Positions 51,377 to 60,640 are shown, counted from the stretch's first letter. The stretch is 64,000 nucleotides of DNA from Mangrovicoccus algicola (GCF_014903745.1 NZ_JACVXA010000019.1:1-64000); one strand, 5' to 3'. Notes: generated from the sequence alone by a model not told the origin. Translations and numbers: made by a program.

Positions 51377-52300
51377 TCAGAAGGACCGCCGGATCAGCGC
51401 CTGCAGCTCGCCGATCACCCCGCGGCGGAAACTGAGCACGCAGATCACGAAGATCACCCCCAGCACCACCGGCACCCAGGCCGAAAGCGGCCCCGAGGCC
51501 AGCGTGTTCTGCAGCGCGACGATGATCCCCGCCCCCACGGCGGGCCCGGCGATGGTGCCGACCCCGCCCAGGAGCGTCATCAGCACCACCTCGCCGGACA
51601 TGTGCCAATGCGCATCGGTCAGCGAGGCCAGCTGGAACACCACCGTCTTCAGCCCGCCCGCCAGCCCCGCCAGCGTCGCCGACAGCACGAAGGCCTGCAG
51701 CTTGTAGCGGTCGGTGTCATAGCCCAGCGACACGGCGCGGGGTTCGTTGTCGCGGATGGCGCGCAGCACCTGGCCGAAGGGCGAATGCACGGTGCGCGCG
51801 ATCAGCCAGAAGGCCGCGAGGAACACCGCCAGCGTGAAATAGTACATCGCCATGTTGTCCTGCAGGTCGATCATCCCCAGCAGATGCCCGCGCGGCACGC
51901 CCTGCAACCCGTTCTCGCCGCCGGTGAAGGGGGCCGAGATGAACAGGAAATAGGCCATCTGCGCCAGGGCCAGGGTGATCATGGCGAAATAGATGCCCTG
52001 CCGCCGGATCGCCAGCATCCCCGCCGCCAGGCCCAGCACCCCCGCCGCGGCCGCGCCGGTCAGGATGCCCAGCTCCACCGGCAGGCCCCAGACCTTGATC
52101 GCATGGCCCGTCACATAGGCCGCCCCCCCGAAGAAGGCGGCATGACCGAAGCTGAGAAGCCCGCCGAAGCCCAGGATCAGGTTGAAGGCCGAGGCGAAGA
52201 GCGCAAAGCACAGGAACTTCATCAGCAGCACCGGATAGACGAAGACGGGCGCGATCAGGAGCAGGATCAGCGCGGCGGCATAGCCCAGTTTCGTGGTCAT
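51377..52300 (-). CDS. LIV-type ABC transporter permease (LivM)
   Basis: The 307-residue inner-membrane protein has eight to nine segments and the LivM motifs GGLLSFGHAAFFGGAAYVTG, GIYFAMITLALAQMAYF and the coupling region AIRDNEPRAVSLGYD. Two adjacent ATGs (52303 and 52300) follow a GGAGG; the second has better spacing and is used here. It is the last gene of the six-gene operon. Confidence 0.9.
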   Translation of the reverse strand: MTTKLGYAAALILLLIAPVFVYPVLLMKFLCFALFASAFNLILGFGGLLSFGHAAFFGGAAYVTGHAIKVWGLPVELGILTGAAAAGVLGLAAGMLAIRRQGIYFAMITLALAQMAYFLFISAPFTGGENGLQGVPRGHLLGMIDLQDNMAMYYFTLAVFLAAFWLIARTVHSPFGQVLRAIRDNEPRAVSLGYDTDRYKLQAFVLSATLAGLAGGLKTVVFQLASLTDAHWHMSGEVVLMTLLGGVGTIAGPAVGAGIIVALQNTLASGPLSAWVPVVLGVIFVICVLSFRRGVIGELQALIRRSF

Positions 52301-52310
52301 CATTCCCTCC

Positions 52311-53201
52311 TCACGCCACGCGTCCGAACAGCCCCGCCGGGCGCAGCACCAGCACGATGGCCATGACCAGGAAGATCACCGTCGCCGAGGCCTCGGGCCA
52401 GAACACCTTGGTCAGACCCTCGATCAGCCCCATGGCAAGCCCGGTGACGACCGCCCCCATGATCGAGCCCATGCCGCCGATCACGACCACGGCGAAGACG
52501 ACGATGATCAGGTTCGAGCCCATCAAGGGCGAGACCTGGGTGATCGGCGCGGCCAGCACGCCGGCGAAGGCCGCCAGCCCCACGCCGTAGCCATAGGCCA
52601 GCGTCGTCAGCAGCGGCACGTTCACCCCGAAGGCCTGCAGGAGTTTGGGGTTCTCGGTGCCCGCCCGCAGATAGGCGCCCAGCTTGGTGCGCTCGAAGAT
52701 GTACCAGGTCGCGCCGCAGGCGATCAGCGAGGCGACGACCACCCAGCCGCGATACCAGGGCAGGAACATGAAGCCCAGATTGATGCCGCCGGTCAGCGCG
52801 GCGGGGGTCGGATAGGGCTGGCCAGAGGCGCCGAAAAGCTTGATGAACACGCCCTCGATCACCAGCGCCAGCCCGAAGGTGAGAAGCAGCCCGTAGAGAT
52901 GGTCGACCCCGGCGAGGCGGCGCAGCAGGAACCGCTCCAGCCCCATGCCGAACGCCCCGACGATCACCGGCGCGGCAAAAAGCGCGACCCAGTAGTTCAG
53001 CCCCAGGAACTGCGCCAGCCCCCAGGCGGTGAAGGCCCCCAGCATGTAAAGCGCGCCATGGGCGAAATTCACGATGTTCAGAAGCCCGAAGATCACCGCC
53101 AGTCCCAGCGACAGGACCGCGTAGAAGGCTCCGTTGATCAGGCCCAGCAGCAGCTGGCCGAAGAGGACCTGCGGCGGAAAGCCCAGGAGGTCGGTGAGCA
53201 T
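52311..53201 (-). CDS. LIV-type ABC transporter permease (LivH)
   Basis: The 296-residue protein has about eight segments and LivH motifs: LINGAFYAVLSLGLAVIFGL, NFAHGALYMLGAF and the coupling region RAGTENPKLLQAFGVN. It forms the transmembrane pore with LivM. The permease pair follows the binding-protein gene after a hairpin. Confidence 0.92.
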   Translation of the reverse strand: MLTDLLGFPPQVLFGQLLLGLINGAFYAVLSLGLAVIFGLLNIVNFAHGALYMLGAFTAWGLAQFLGLNYWVALFAAPVIVGAFGMGLERFLLRRLAGVDHLYGLLLTFGLALVIEGVFIKLFGASGQPYPTPAALTGGINLGFMFLPWYRGWVVVASLIACGATWYIFERTKLGAYLRAGTENPKLLQAFGVNVPLLTTLAYGYGVGLAAFAGVLAAPITQVSPLMGSNLIIVVFAVVVIGGMGSIMGAVVTGLAMGLIEGLTKVFWPEASATVIFLVMAIVLVLRPAGLFGRVA

Positions 53202-53228
53202 GGCGTCATCCCGTCAGGATCGGAACGG

Positions 53229-53248
53229 CCCCCCGCAGGCGCGGGGGG
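53229..53248 (-). other. Stem-loop between LIV binding-protein and livH-type genes
   Basis: CCCCCCGC (53229-53236) and GCGGGGGG (53241-53248) form a perfect eight-base stem around AGGC, immediately after the binding-protein stop. Confidence 0.6.
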
Positions 53249-53256
53249 CGCGGGGG

Positions 53257-54459
53257 TCACTTGGTCGGGCAGGTGCTGTCTTCGAGCGTGCCATAGGCTT
53301 CCTCGCCCGGGATGGTGCGCAGGATCTCGTAGTAATCCCAGGGCCCGCTGGATTCCCCGGGCGATTTCACCCGCGCCAGGTACATGTCATGCACCATCCG
53401 CCCGTCGGAGCGGATCGTGCCGCCCTTGGCGAAGAAATCGTCGATCGGCCGGTCGCGCATCCATTCCATGACCGTGTCGGTATCGTCGCTGCCGGTCGCC
53501 TCGATCGCCTTGAGATAGAACGCGACGGAGGAATAGACGCCCGCCTGCACCATCGAGGGCATCTTGCCGGTGCGTTCCATGAACCTCTCGGACCAGGCGC
53601 GGGTCTCGTCATCCATGTCCCAGTAGAAGCCGGTGGTCAGCTGGATCCCCTGCGCGGTTTCCAGCCCCAGCGCATGGACATCGGTGATGAACATCAGAAG
53701 CGCCGCGATCGACTGCCCGCCCGCGACCAGCCCGAATTCATTGGCCGCCTTGATCGCGTTGGTCGTGTCGGCCCCGGCATTGGCCAGCCCGATCACCTTG
53801 GCCCCCGACCCTTGGGCCTGCAGCACGAAGGAGGAGAAATCCGAGGCCGGGAAGGGATGGCGGATCGATCCCAGCACCTGCCCGCCCGCGGCCTCCACGA
53901 CCTTGGTGACATCCGCCTCCAGCGCCTGGCCGAACGCGTAGTCGGCGGTCAGGAAATACCAGCTGTCCCCGCCCTCGGCGACGACCGCCTTGCCCGTGCC
54001 ATTGGCCAGCGCGGTGGTCGAATAGGTATAGTGGATCCCCGAGGGGATGCAGGCATCGTTGGTCAGGGGCGAAGAGGCCGCCCCCGAAACCAGCACCACC
54101 TTGTTCTGCTGTTTCGCGATCTCGTAGACGGCCATGGCCGTCGAGGTCGTCACCAGTTCGGCAAAGGCATCGACCTGTTCGGCCTCGCCCCATTCCCGCG
54201 CCTTGTTGGCGGCGATGTCGGCCTTGTTCTGGTGATCGGCCGTGACCAGTTCCACCGGCATGCCCGCGGCCATGGCCCCGGCATCCTCGATCGCCATCTC
54301 GGCCGCGGCCACGGCACCGGGACCGGCCAGGTCCGAATAGGTGCCCGACATGTCGGTCAGAAGCCCGATCTTCACCTTGCCGTCCGATATCTCCGCCGAG
54401 GCGGCCGAGGCCATCGCCAGGGCCGATGCGCCAAGCGCAAGCGTTTTCAGGGTCTTCAT
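53257..54459 (-). CDS. LIV-type ABC transporter substrate-binding protein
   Basis: The 400-residue periplasmic protein has a signal peptide ending near SASA/EI. The type I fold starts VKIGLLTDMSGTYSDLAGPG, followed by VELVTADHQNKADIAANKAREW in parts and a central YSTTALANGTGKAV. Members often bind amides, aromatic acids or other carboxylates and not only branched-chain amino acids; the acyl-CoA synthetase in this operon suggests a carboxylic acid. I chose the ATG at 54459. Confidence 0.9.
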   Translation of the reverse strand: MKTLKTLALGASALAMASAASAEISDGKVKIGLLTDMSGTYSDLAGPGAVAAAEMAIEDAGAMAAGMPVELVTADHQNKADIAANKAREWGEAEQVDAFAELVTTSTAMAVYEIAKQQNKVVLVSGAASSPLTNDACIPSGIHYTYSTTALANGTGKAVVAEGGDSWYFLTADYAFGQALEADVTKVVEAAGGQVLGSIRHPFPASDFSSFVLQAQGSGAKVIGLANAGADTTNAIKAANEFGLVAGGQSIAALLMFITDVHALGLETAQGIQLTTGFYWDMDDETRAWSERFMERTGKMPSMVQAGVYSSVAFYLKAIEATGSDDTDTVMEWMRDRPIDDFFAKGGTIRSDGRMVHDMYLARVKSPGESSGPWDYYEILRTIPGEEAYGTLEDSTCPTK

Positions 54460-54485
54460 GTGTCTCCTCCCAGTCGTCACATTGA

Positions 54486-55241
54486 TCAGACGCTTAGATA
54501 TTCCTCGAAGACATGCGCCTTTGCCTCCAGTTCGGCGGCCTCCACCACCTCCGCGACATGCCCGTGATCCATGATGAAATGCCGGTCCGCCATGGCGGCG
54601 GCAAAGCGGAAATTCTGCTCCACCAGCACGATCGTGTAGCCGCGCGCCTTCAGCACCCCCAGCACCTCGGCCAGCTTCTCGACGATGACCGGGGCAAGAC
54701 CTTCGGTGATCTCGTCCAGCAGAAGGACATCCGCCCCCGTGCGCAGGATCCGCGCCATGGCCAGCATCTGCTGTTCGCCCCCCGACAGGCGGGTGCCGGG
54801 GCTGCGGCGGCGTTCCGCGAGATTCGGGAACATCTCGTAGATCTCCGCCACCGCCATGCCGCCCCCCGCCACGACGGGGGGCAGCATCAGGTTCTCCTCC
54901 ACCGACAGCGACGCGAAGATGCCGCGTTCCTCGGGGCAGTAGCCCACGCCCAGATGGGCGATGGCATGGGGCGGGCGGGCGATGACCTCCTCGCCCTTCA
55001 GCCGGATGGAGCCGGTGCGCCGCCCGATCAGCCCGACGATGGCGCGCAGCGTCGTGCTGCGCCCGGCGCCGTTGCGCCCCAGCAGCGTCACCAGTTCGCC
55101 GCGATGCACGGTCATGTCGATCCCGTGCAGCGCGTGGCTCTCGCCGTAATAGGCGTGCAGGTCGGCGATATGGATCTCGGCGATGCGTTCGGCGGCATCG
55201 GCGCCGCCGATCTCGCGGGCATGCCCCTGCGCCGCGCTCAT
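54486..55241 (-). CDS. LIV-type ABC transporter ATP-binding protein (LivF) with Arg in Walker A
   Basis: The 251-residue ATPase of the LivF type has the family signature LSGGEQQMLAMARIL, Walker B VLLLDEITEGLAP and the glutamine of VEQNF in the H-loop region. The Walker A motif reads GRNGAGRST, so the phosphate-binding Lys is Arg (codon CGC). Similar Arg variants may be a LivF subfamily trait. Such a site could be less active, leaving LivG as the main ATP hydrolyser. It overlaps the livG-type gene by four bases. Confidence 0.9.
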   Translation of the reverse strand: MSAAQGHAREIGGADAAERIAEIHIADLHAYYGESHALHGIDMTVHRGELVTLLGRNGAGRSTTLRAIVGLIGRRTGSIRLKGEEVIARPPHAIAHLGVGYCPEERGIFASLSVEENLMLPPVVAGGGMAVAEIYEMFPNLAERRRSPGTRLSGGEQQMLAMARILRTGADVLLLDEITEGLAPVIVEKLAEVLGVLKARGYTIVLVEQNFRFAAAMADRHFIMDHGHVAEVVEAAELEAKAHVFEEYLSV

Positions 55242-55990
55242 GCCGCGCTGCCCATATAGGCCTCCCTCACGCGGGGATCGGCGGAGACCTCGGCATAGCT
55301 GCCCTCGGTCAGGATCGCGCCCCGCTGCAGCACCGTGATCCGGTCGCACAGTTCGGCGACCACGCCCAGATTGTGTTCCACCATCAGCACGGTGCGGGAC
55401 TTCGCCACCTCGCGGATCAGCGCGGTGATGCGGGCCACGTCCTCGCGGCCCATCCCCTGGGTCGGCTCGTCCATCAGCATCAGCTTTGGCTCCTGCGCCA
55501 GGGTCGTGGCGATCTCCAGCGCGCGCTTGCGCCCATAGGCCATCTCGGCCACCTCGGTCGTGGCATAGCGGTCCAGCCCGACCATGCGCAGAAGCTCCAT
55601 CGCGCGCTCGTCGAGCACCCGCAGCGACGCCTCGGAGCGCCAGAAATGGAAGGAGGTGCCCAGCTTGCGCTGCAGCGACACGCGGACATTCTCCAGCGCG
55701 GTCATATGCGGAAAGACCGCCGAGATCTGGAAGCTGCGCACCATCCCCATCCGGGCGATCTGCGCCGGTTTCGCCCGGGTGATGTCGCGCCCGTCATAGG
55801 TCATGGTCCCGCGGCTGGGCTGGTGGACCTTGGTCAGCAGGTTGAAGACCGTGGTCTTGCCCGCCCCGTTCGGCCCGATCAGCGCGTGGATCGTGCCGCG
55901 GCGCACCTTCAGCGTGACATCATCCACCGCGGTGAAACCCAGGAAATCCTTGCCCAGGCCTTCGGTCGTCAGGATATGCGCGTCGTTCAT
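55238..55990 (-). CDS. LIV-type ABC transporter ATP-binding protein (LivG)
   Basis: The 250-residue ATPase has Walker A GPNGAGKTT, Q-loop VRSFQISAVFPHMTA, signature region AYGRKRALEIATTLA, Walker B LMLMDEPTQGM and H-loop VEHNLGVV. This is the standard LivG order. The start at 55990 overlaps the synthetase stop as ATGA, so the enzyme and transporter are co-translated. Confidence 0.92.
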   Translation of the reverse strand: MNDAHILTTEGLGKDFLGFTAVDDVTLKVRRGTIHALIGPNGAGKTTVFNLLTKVHQPSRGTMTYDGRDITRAKPAQIARMGMVRSFQISAVFPHMTALENVRVSLQRKLGTSFHFWRSEASLRVLDERAMELLRMVGLDRYATTEVAEMAYGRKRALEIATTLAQEPKLMLMDEPTQGMGREDVARITALIREVAKSRTVLMVEHNLGVVAELCDRITVLQRGAILTEGSYAEVSADPRVREAYMGSAA

Positions 55991-57663
55991 GCCCCGGCCC
56001 CGTCTTCCGCCGGATCCCGCGCCGCATCGCGGGCCTGGCCGCGCAGCACGAATTTCTGGATCTTGCCGGTGGAGGTCTTGGGCAGTTCGGTGAAGACCAC
56101 GGCGCGGGGCGCCTTGAAATGCGCCATGTTCGCCCGGCAGAAGGCGATGACCTCCTCGGCGGTCAGGCTGACCCCCGGCTTCGGCGTGACGAAGGCGCAG
56201 GGCGTCTCGCCCCAGGTGTCGTCCGGCTTGGCGACCACCGCCGCCTCCAGGATGCCCGGGTGGCGGTAGAGCACGTCCTCCACCTCCACCGAGGATATGT
56301 TCTCGCCGCCCGAGATGATGATGTCCTTGGAGCGGTCCTTCAGCTCGACATAGCCGTCGGGATGCATCACCCCCAGATCGCCCGAGGCGAACCAGCCGCC
56401 GCGGAAGCTGCGGGCCGTGGCGCTGGGATTCTTCAGGTAGCCCTTCATGACGTTGTTGCCGTGCATGAAGATCTCGCCCAGGGTCTGCCCGTCCGCAGGC
56501 ACCGGCTGCATCGTGTCGGGATCGGCGACCATCAGCGCCTCCAGCGCCGTGTTCGGCACGCCTTGGCGGGCCTTCATGCGGGCCTTCGCCTCCGGCGGCA
56601 GCGCGTCCCATTCCTCGCCCTTCCAGGCGCAGATGACCGAGGGCCCGTAGGTTTCCGTCAGCCCGTAGACATGGGTGATCTCGATGCCCATCGCCTCCAT
56701 CTTCTCGATCACGGCGGCGGGCGGGCTGGCCCCGGCGGTCATCGCCCGGACCGGATGCGGCACATGCCGGATCTCCTCGGGGGCGTTGGCCAGCAGGTTC
56801 AGCACGATCGGGGCCCCGCAGAAATGCGTCACCCCCTCGTCGCGGATCAGCGCGAAAATCCTGTCGGCACGCACCGCCCGCAGGCAGACCGAGACCCCCG
56901 CATTGGCCGCGATGGTCCAGGGAAAGCACCAGCCGTTGCAATGGAACATCGGCAGCGTCCACAGGTAGCGCGACTGCTGCGGCATGTCCCAGGTGGCGAC
57001 ATGCGCCAGCGCGTTGAGATGCGCGCCGCGATGATGATAGACGACGCCCTTGGGATCGCCGGTCGTGCCGGAGGTGTAGTTCAGGCTGATCGCGTCCCAT
57101 TCGTCGGCGGGCATCGCCCAGGCGAAATCCGGATCGCCTTCCGCCAGGAGCGCCTCGTAGCCGAGGCTGCCGACCGGCGTGCCGCCCTCGAAGGAGGGAT
57201 CCTCGATATCGACGGCCAGGATCTGGTCCGCGCGGCCGGTGATGCGCAGCGCCCGCGCCGCCATCGCGGAGAATTCCGGATCGACCAGAACCGCCCTGGC
57301 CTCGCCATGGTTGAGGATGAAGGCCACCGTCTCGGCATCCAGCCGCGTGTTGATCGTGTTCAGCACGGCCCCGGCCATGGGCACGCCGAAATGCGCCTCG
57401 AACATCTCGGGGATGTTGGCCGCGATCACCGCAACCGTGTCGCCCCGCCCGATGCCGCGGCGTTCCAGCGCCGAGGCCAGCCGACGGCAGCGCGCATAGG
57501 TCTCGCCCCAGCTCTGGCGCCTGTCGCCATAGATGACGGCAGGCAGGTCGGGATGGATCGCCGCCGTGCGCGCCAGGAAGCTCAGCGGCGAAAGCGCCGC
57601 GAAATTCGCCCCCGTGCGATCCAGCCCCATGTCATAGATGCTGCCGCCCCCGATGCCGGACAT
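55987..57663 (-). CDS. Acyl-CoA synthetase (AMP-forming), LIV-operon associated
   Basis: The 558-residue adenylate-forming enzyme has NYTSGTTGDPKGVVY, YGLTETYGP, the hinge GDLGVMHPDGYVELKDRSKD and the catalytic Lys in KTSTGKIQKF. The general form matches medium-chain and methylthiopropionate (DmdB-like) acyl-CoA ligases. It is the first gene of the LIV-type transporter operon, which suggests that the imported compound is an aliphatic or aromatic carboxylate activated on entry. I chose the ATG at 57663, preceded by GGAGGAG. Confidence 0.9.
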   Translation of the reverse strand: MSGIGGGSIYDMGLDRTGANFAALSPLSFLARTAAIHPDLPAVIYGDRRQSWGETYARCRRLASALERRGIGRGDTVAVIAANIPEMFEAHFGVPMAGAVLNTINTRLDAETVAFILNHGEARAVLVDPEFSAMAARALRITGRADQILAVDIEDPSFEGGTPVGSLGYEALLAEGDPDFAWAMPADEWDAISLNYTSGTTGDPKGVVYHHRGAHLNALAHVATWDMPQQSRYLWTLPMFHCNGWCFPWTIAANAGVSVCLRAVRADRIFALIRDEGVTHFCGAPIVLNLLANAPEEIRHVPHPVRAMTAGASPPAAVIEKMEAMGIEITHVYGLTETYGPSVICAWKGEEWDALPPEAKARMKARQGVPNTALEALMVADPDTMQPVPADGQTLGEIFMHGNNVMKGYLKNPSATARSFRGGWFASGDLGVMHPDGYVELKDRSKDIIISGGENISSVEVEDVLYRHPGILEAAVVAKPDDTWGETPCAFVTPKPGVSLTAEEVIAFCRANMAHFKAPRAVVFTELPKTSTGKIQKFVLRGQARDAARDPAEDGAGA

Positions 57664-57806
57664 CCGCTCCTCCCCAGAAACCCTGTCTTCCCCATCAGTG
57701 GCGCGCCGATGTTTCCCAAGATTTGCGGAAGTCTTACGAATTGTAACAGGGTCTTCGCGACGGACCAAAATCGCATAGACTGGCCTGACCCGGGGGAAGA
57801 GGGGCG
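57664..57806. promoter_or_regulatory. Divergent promoter region of acyl-CoA synthetase operon and kinase gene
   Basis: The 143-bp gap has an AT-rich centre (around CTTACGAATTGTAACAGG). No GntR-type operator is visible. The adjacent two-component system is a candidate regulator of the synthetase/transporter operon. Confidence 0.5.
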
Positions 57807-59771
57807 ATGTACCACGCGACACAGGGCGAGAAGCGCGCAGATGAACTGGTCCAGGCCGGTCTGGACCATATCGACCAGGGCATCACCATCTTCGACCGCG
57901 ACCTGCGGCTGGTGGGATGGAACCGCCGCTTTCTCGACCTGCTGGGATTCCCCGAGGATCTGGCCTATGCCGGCGCGCCCTTCGAGATCTTCATCCGCCA
58001 CAATGCCGAGCGCGGCGAATACGGCCCCGGCGACCCGCAGGAACAGACCCGGTTCCGGGTCGAGCGGGCCCGCCGCTTCGAGCCGCACCTGTTCGAGCGC
58101 CCCCGCCCCGACGGCCGCATCCTGCGCGTCGAAGGGGTGCCGATGACCACCGGCGGCTTCGTGACGGTCTATACCGACATCACCAACGACAAGAGCCGGG
58201 AGGAAGTGCAGGAGCGGCTGATCCGCGACCGCACGCGGGCGCTGCGGCTCAGCGAGGAACGGCTGCGGCTGATCGCCGACAACGTCCCCGCGGGCATCGC
58301 CCAGGTCGATCGCGACATGCGCATCTGCTTTGCCAATATCCGCTTTGCCCGCGCCTACGGGCTGAGCCCGACCGAGATCCTCGGGCTGACCTGCGACGAC
58401 ATCCTGAAACCCGAGACGCTGGATTTCTCGCGACCGTTCTTCGACCAGGCCCGCCGCGGCATCCCCGCGGATTACGAGATGACCGTGACCCTGCCCTCGG
58501 GGCGGGTGATCGACATCCGCACCTTCCTGCGTCCCGACCGCCCCGGCGAGGGCACGCCCTGCGGCTTCTACCTGCTGTCGGTGGACATCACCCGGCTGAA
58601 GAAGGCGACCGCCGCGGCGCTGCAGGCGCAGAAGATGGAGGCGCTGGGACAGCTGTCATCGGGGATCGCGCATGATTTCAACAACCTGCTGACGGTCATC
58701 ATCGGAAACCTGGTGCCGCTATGCGACCGTCTGGGCGATACCGAGGAGACCCGCGACCTGGCCCGCCCCGCCCTGGCGGCGGCGCGGCGGGGGGCGAATT
58801 TCACCCGCCGCCTGCTGGCCGTGGCGCGGCGCCAGGCGCTGCAGCCCGCGGCGGTGGATGTCGAGGACGCGATCGGCCAGCTGGTCAAGCTGCTGCGCCC
58901 GTCGCTGCCGGAGAATGTGGAACTTGCCACGCGGCTGCGCGGCGGCGCGAAACCGGCCTTCGTCGATCCCGGCCAGCTGGAGATGGCGCTCCTGAACCTG
59001 GCGATCAACGCCCGCGACGCGCTGCGCGACGGCGGGCGGATCGAGCTGGCGAGCCGGCACCAGACGCTGGGCCCGGCCGAGGCGGAGGCGCTGAAGCTCG
59101 GGCCGGGCGATTACGTGCGCGTCTCGGTCACCGATGACGGGCCGGGCATGGACGCGGCCACCGCCGCGCGGGCCTTCGAGCCGTTCTTCTCCACCAAGGC
59201 GGATGGCGGCGGCTCGGGGCTGGGCCTGTCGATGGTCTATGGCTTCCTGCGCCAGTCCGGCGGTGCGGTGCAGCTGGATACCGCGCCGGGGATGGGCACG
59301 CGCTTCGACCTGTTCCTGCCCGCGCTGAGCGTGCCCGCCCCCGCGCCGGCCGAGGATCCCGGCGAGGTGCCGCCCGCCGGGGTCGCGCCCGGCATCGCGC
59401 TCCTGGTGGAGGACAATTCCGACGTGCGCCGGGTGATCCGCCGCCAGCTGGCCGAGCTGGGCTATCCGATCATCGAGGCGGGCAGCGCCGAGGAGGCGGA
59501 GGAGACGCTGGAGGCGGTGGCGGGCATCCGGCTGGTCGTCACCGACGTGGCCATGCCCGGCGCGATGGACGGGCGCGACCTGGCGGCGCGGCTGCGCGCG
59601 GCCTGCCCCGGCATGGCGGTGGTGGTGATGACGGGCCATTCCGAGCTGATCGCCGCGGCGGATCCCGACATGGCCATTCCCTTCCTGCAGAAGCCCTTCG
59701 AACGCGCCGCGCTGGCCGCCGCGATCGCCGCCGAGCATGCCCGCATCGCCCGGCTGGAGGCGGTGTCCTGA
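57807..59771 (+). CDS. Hybrid sensor histidine kinase with two PAS domains and receiver
   Basis: The 654-residue protein is apparently cytosolic, with no membrane segment. An N-terminal PAS-like domain (about 10-125) is followed by a second PAS domain (about 145-265) and a short coiled segment. The dimerisation/phosphoacceptor region has H289 in GIAHDFNNLL. The ATPase domain has the N-box LNLAINARDAL and DDGPGMD, and a C-terminal receiver carries the phospho-Asp D580 in VVTDVAMPG. It probably senses a soluble ligand or redox state. Its stop overlaps the start of the response regulator gene by one base. Confidence 0.9.
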   Translation: MYHATQGEKRADELVQAGLDHIDQGITIFDRDLRLVGWNRRFLDLLGFPEDLAYAGAPFEIFIRHNAERGEYGPGDPQEQTRFRVERARRFEPHLFERPRPDGRILRVEGVPMTTGGFVTVYTDITNDKSREEVQERLIRDRTRALRLSEERLRLIADNVPAGIAQVDRDMRICFANIRFARAYGLSPTEILGLTCDDILKPETLDFSRPFFDQARRGIPADYEMTVTLPSGRVIDIRTFLRPDRPGEGTPCGFYLLSVDITRLKKATAAALQAQKMEALGQLSSGIAHDFNNLLTVIIGNLVPLCDRLGDTEETRDLARPALAAARRGANFTRRLLAVARRQALQPAAVDVEDAIGQLVKLLRPSLPENVELATRLRGGAKPAFVDPGQLEMALLNLAINARDALRDGGRIELASRHQTLGPAEAEALKLGPGDYVRVSVTDDGPGMDAATAARAFEPFFSTKADGGGSGLGLSMVYGFLRQSGGAVQLDTAPGMGTRFDLFLPALSVPAPAPAEDPGEVPPAGVAPGIALLVEDNSDVRRVIRRQLAELGYPIIEAGSAEEAEETLEAVAGIRLVVTDVAMPGAMDGRDLAARLRAACPGMAVVVMTGHSELIAAADPDMAIPFLQKPFERAALAAAIAAEHARIARLEAVS

Positions 59772-60505
59772 TGGCGCGCCTGGTCTTCCTGCTGGAGGAT
59801 GACGCCGATGTCGCCGCGGTGCTGCGCCGCGCGCTGGAGGATCACGGATTCGAGGTCGAACGCTTTGCCCGCCGCGCCGACATCGTCGCGCGGCTGGGCC
59901 GCGTGCGTCCCGATATCTGCCTGATCGACCTGGGGCTTCCCGATGGCGACGGGCTCAGCGTGGTGGGCCACCTGCTGCGCGACCTGGCCATTCCGGCGAT
60001 CATCGTCTCGGGGCGCGGCGATGTCACCGACCGCGTGGTGGGGCTGGAACTGGGCGCCGACGACTACCTGGTCAAGCCGGTGGAACCGCGCGAGCTGGTG
60101 GCGCGGGTGCGGTCGCTGCTGCGCCGCGCCGCGGGGGCGCCGATGCCCGAGATGGCCCGCCAGGTCGCCCGTTTCGACGGCTGGTCTGCCGATTTCGGGG
60201 CCTGCACCCTGACCGATCCCCGGGGGGGCTGCGTCTCGCTCTCCGCGGCGGAGGCCTCGCTGCTGCGTGCCTTCGTGACCGCCGCGGGACGGGTGCTCAG
60301 CCGCCGCTTCCTGCTGGATATCGAGGGACCCTCGGACCTGGAGACCTTCGACCGGGCGATGGATGTGCGCATCTCGCGGCTGCGCCGAAAGCTGGGCGAC
60401 GATCCCAGGAAACCCCGCGCGATCAAGACGGTCTACGGCGCGGGCTATGTCTTCACCCCGCGGGTCGACTGGGCCCAGGGTCCTGCCCGGGGCGAGCCCG
60501 GCTGA
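59771..60505 (+). CDS. OmpR-family response regulator
   Basis: The 244-residue protein has a receiver domain (acidic pair ED at 9-11, phospho-Asp D53 in LIDLGLPDGDG, Lys in DDYLVKPVEP). The C-terminal winged helix has LSAAEASLLRAFVTAAGRVLSRR, VRISRLRRKLGDD and TVYGAGYVF in order. It partners the hybrid kinase directly upstream. Likely targets are the divergent synthetase/LIV operon or the downstream siderophore genes. Confidence 0.92.
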   Translation: MARLVFLLEDDADVAAVLRRALEDHGFEVERFARRADIVARLGRVRPDICLIDLGLPDGDGLSVVGHLLRDLAIPAIIVSGRGDVTDRVVGLELGADDYLVKPVEPRELVARVRSLLRRAAGAPMPEMARQVARFDGWSADFGACTLTDPRGGCVSLSAAEASLLRAFVTAAGRVLSRRFLLDIEGPSDLETFDRAMDVRISRLRRKLGDDPRKPRAIKTVYGAGYVFTPRVDWAQGPARGEPG

Positions 60506-60640
60506 GCGAAAGTCTCAGGCATTTGATCGCACGGTCCGGAATTGCCCTGTACTCCGGGCGGCGATCTTCCTAGAGATCACGGAAACCGGAGCCAGCCGCC
60601 GCAAGCTTCTGCCCTTGTCCGAACCTCCAGGAGCCCCGCG

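Noticed and set aside
55238-57100. A 620-residue fusion of synthetase-like sequence to LivG
   Set aside because: The N-terminal part is an out-of-frame reading of the synthetase gene; LivG starts at 55990.
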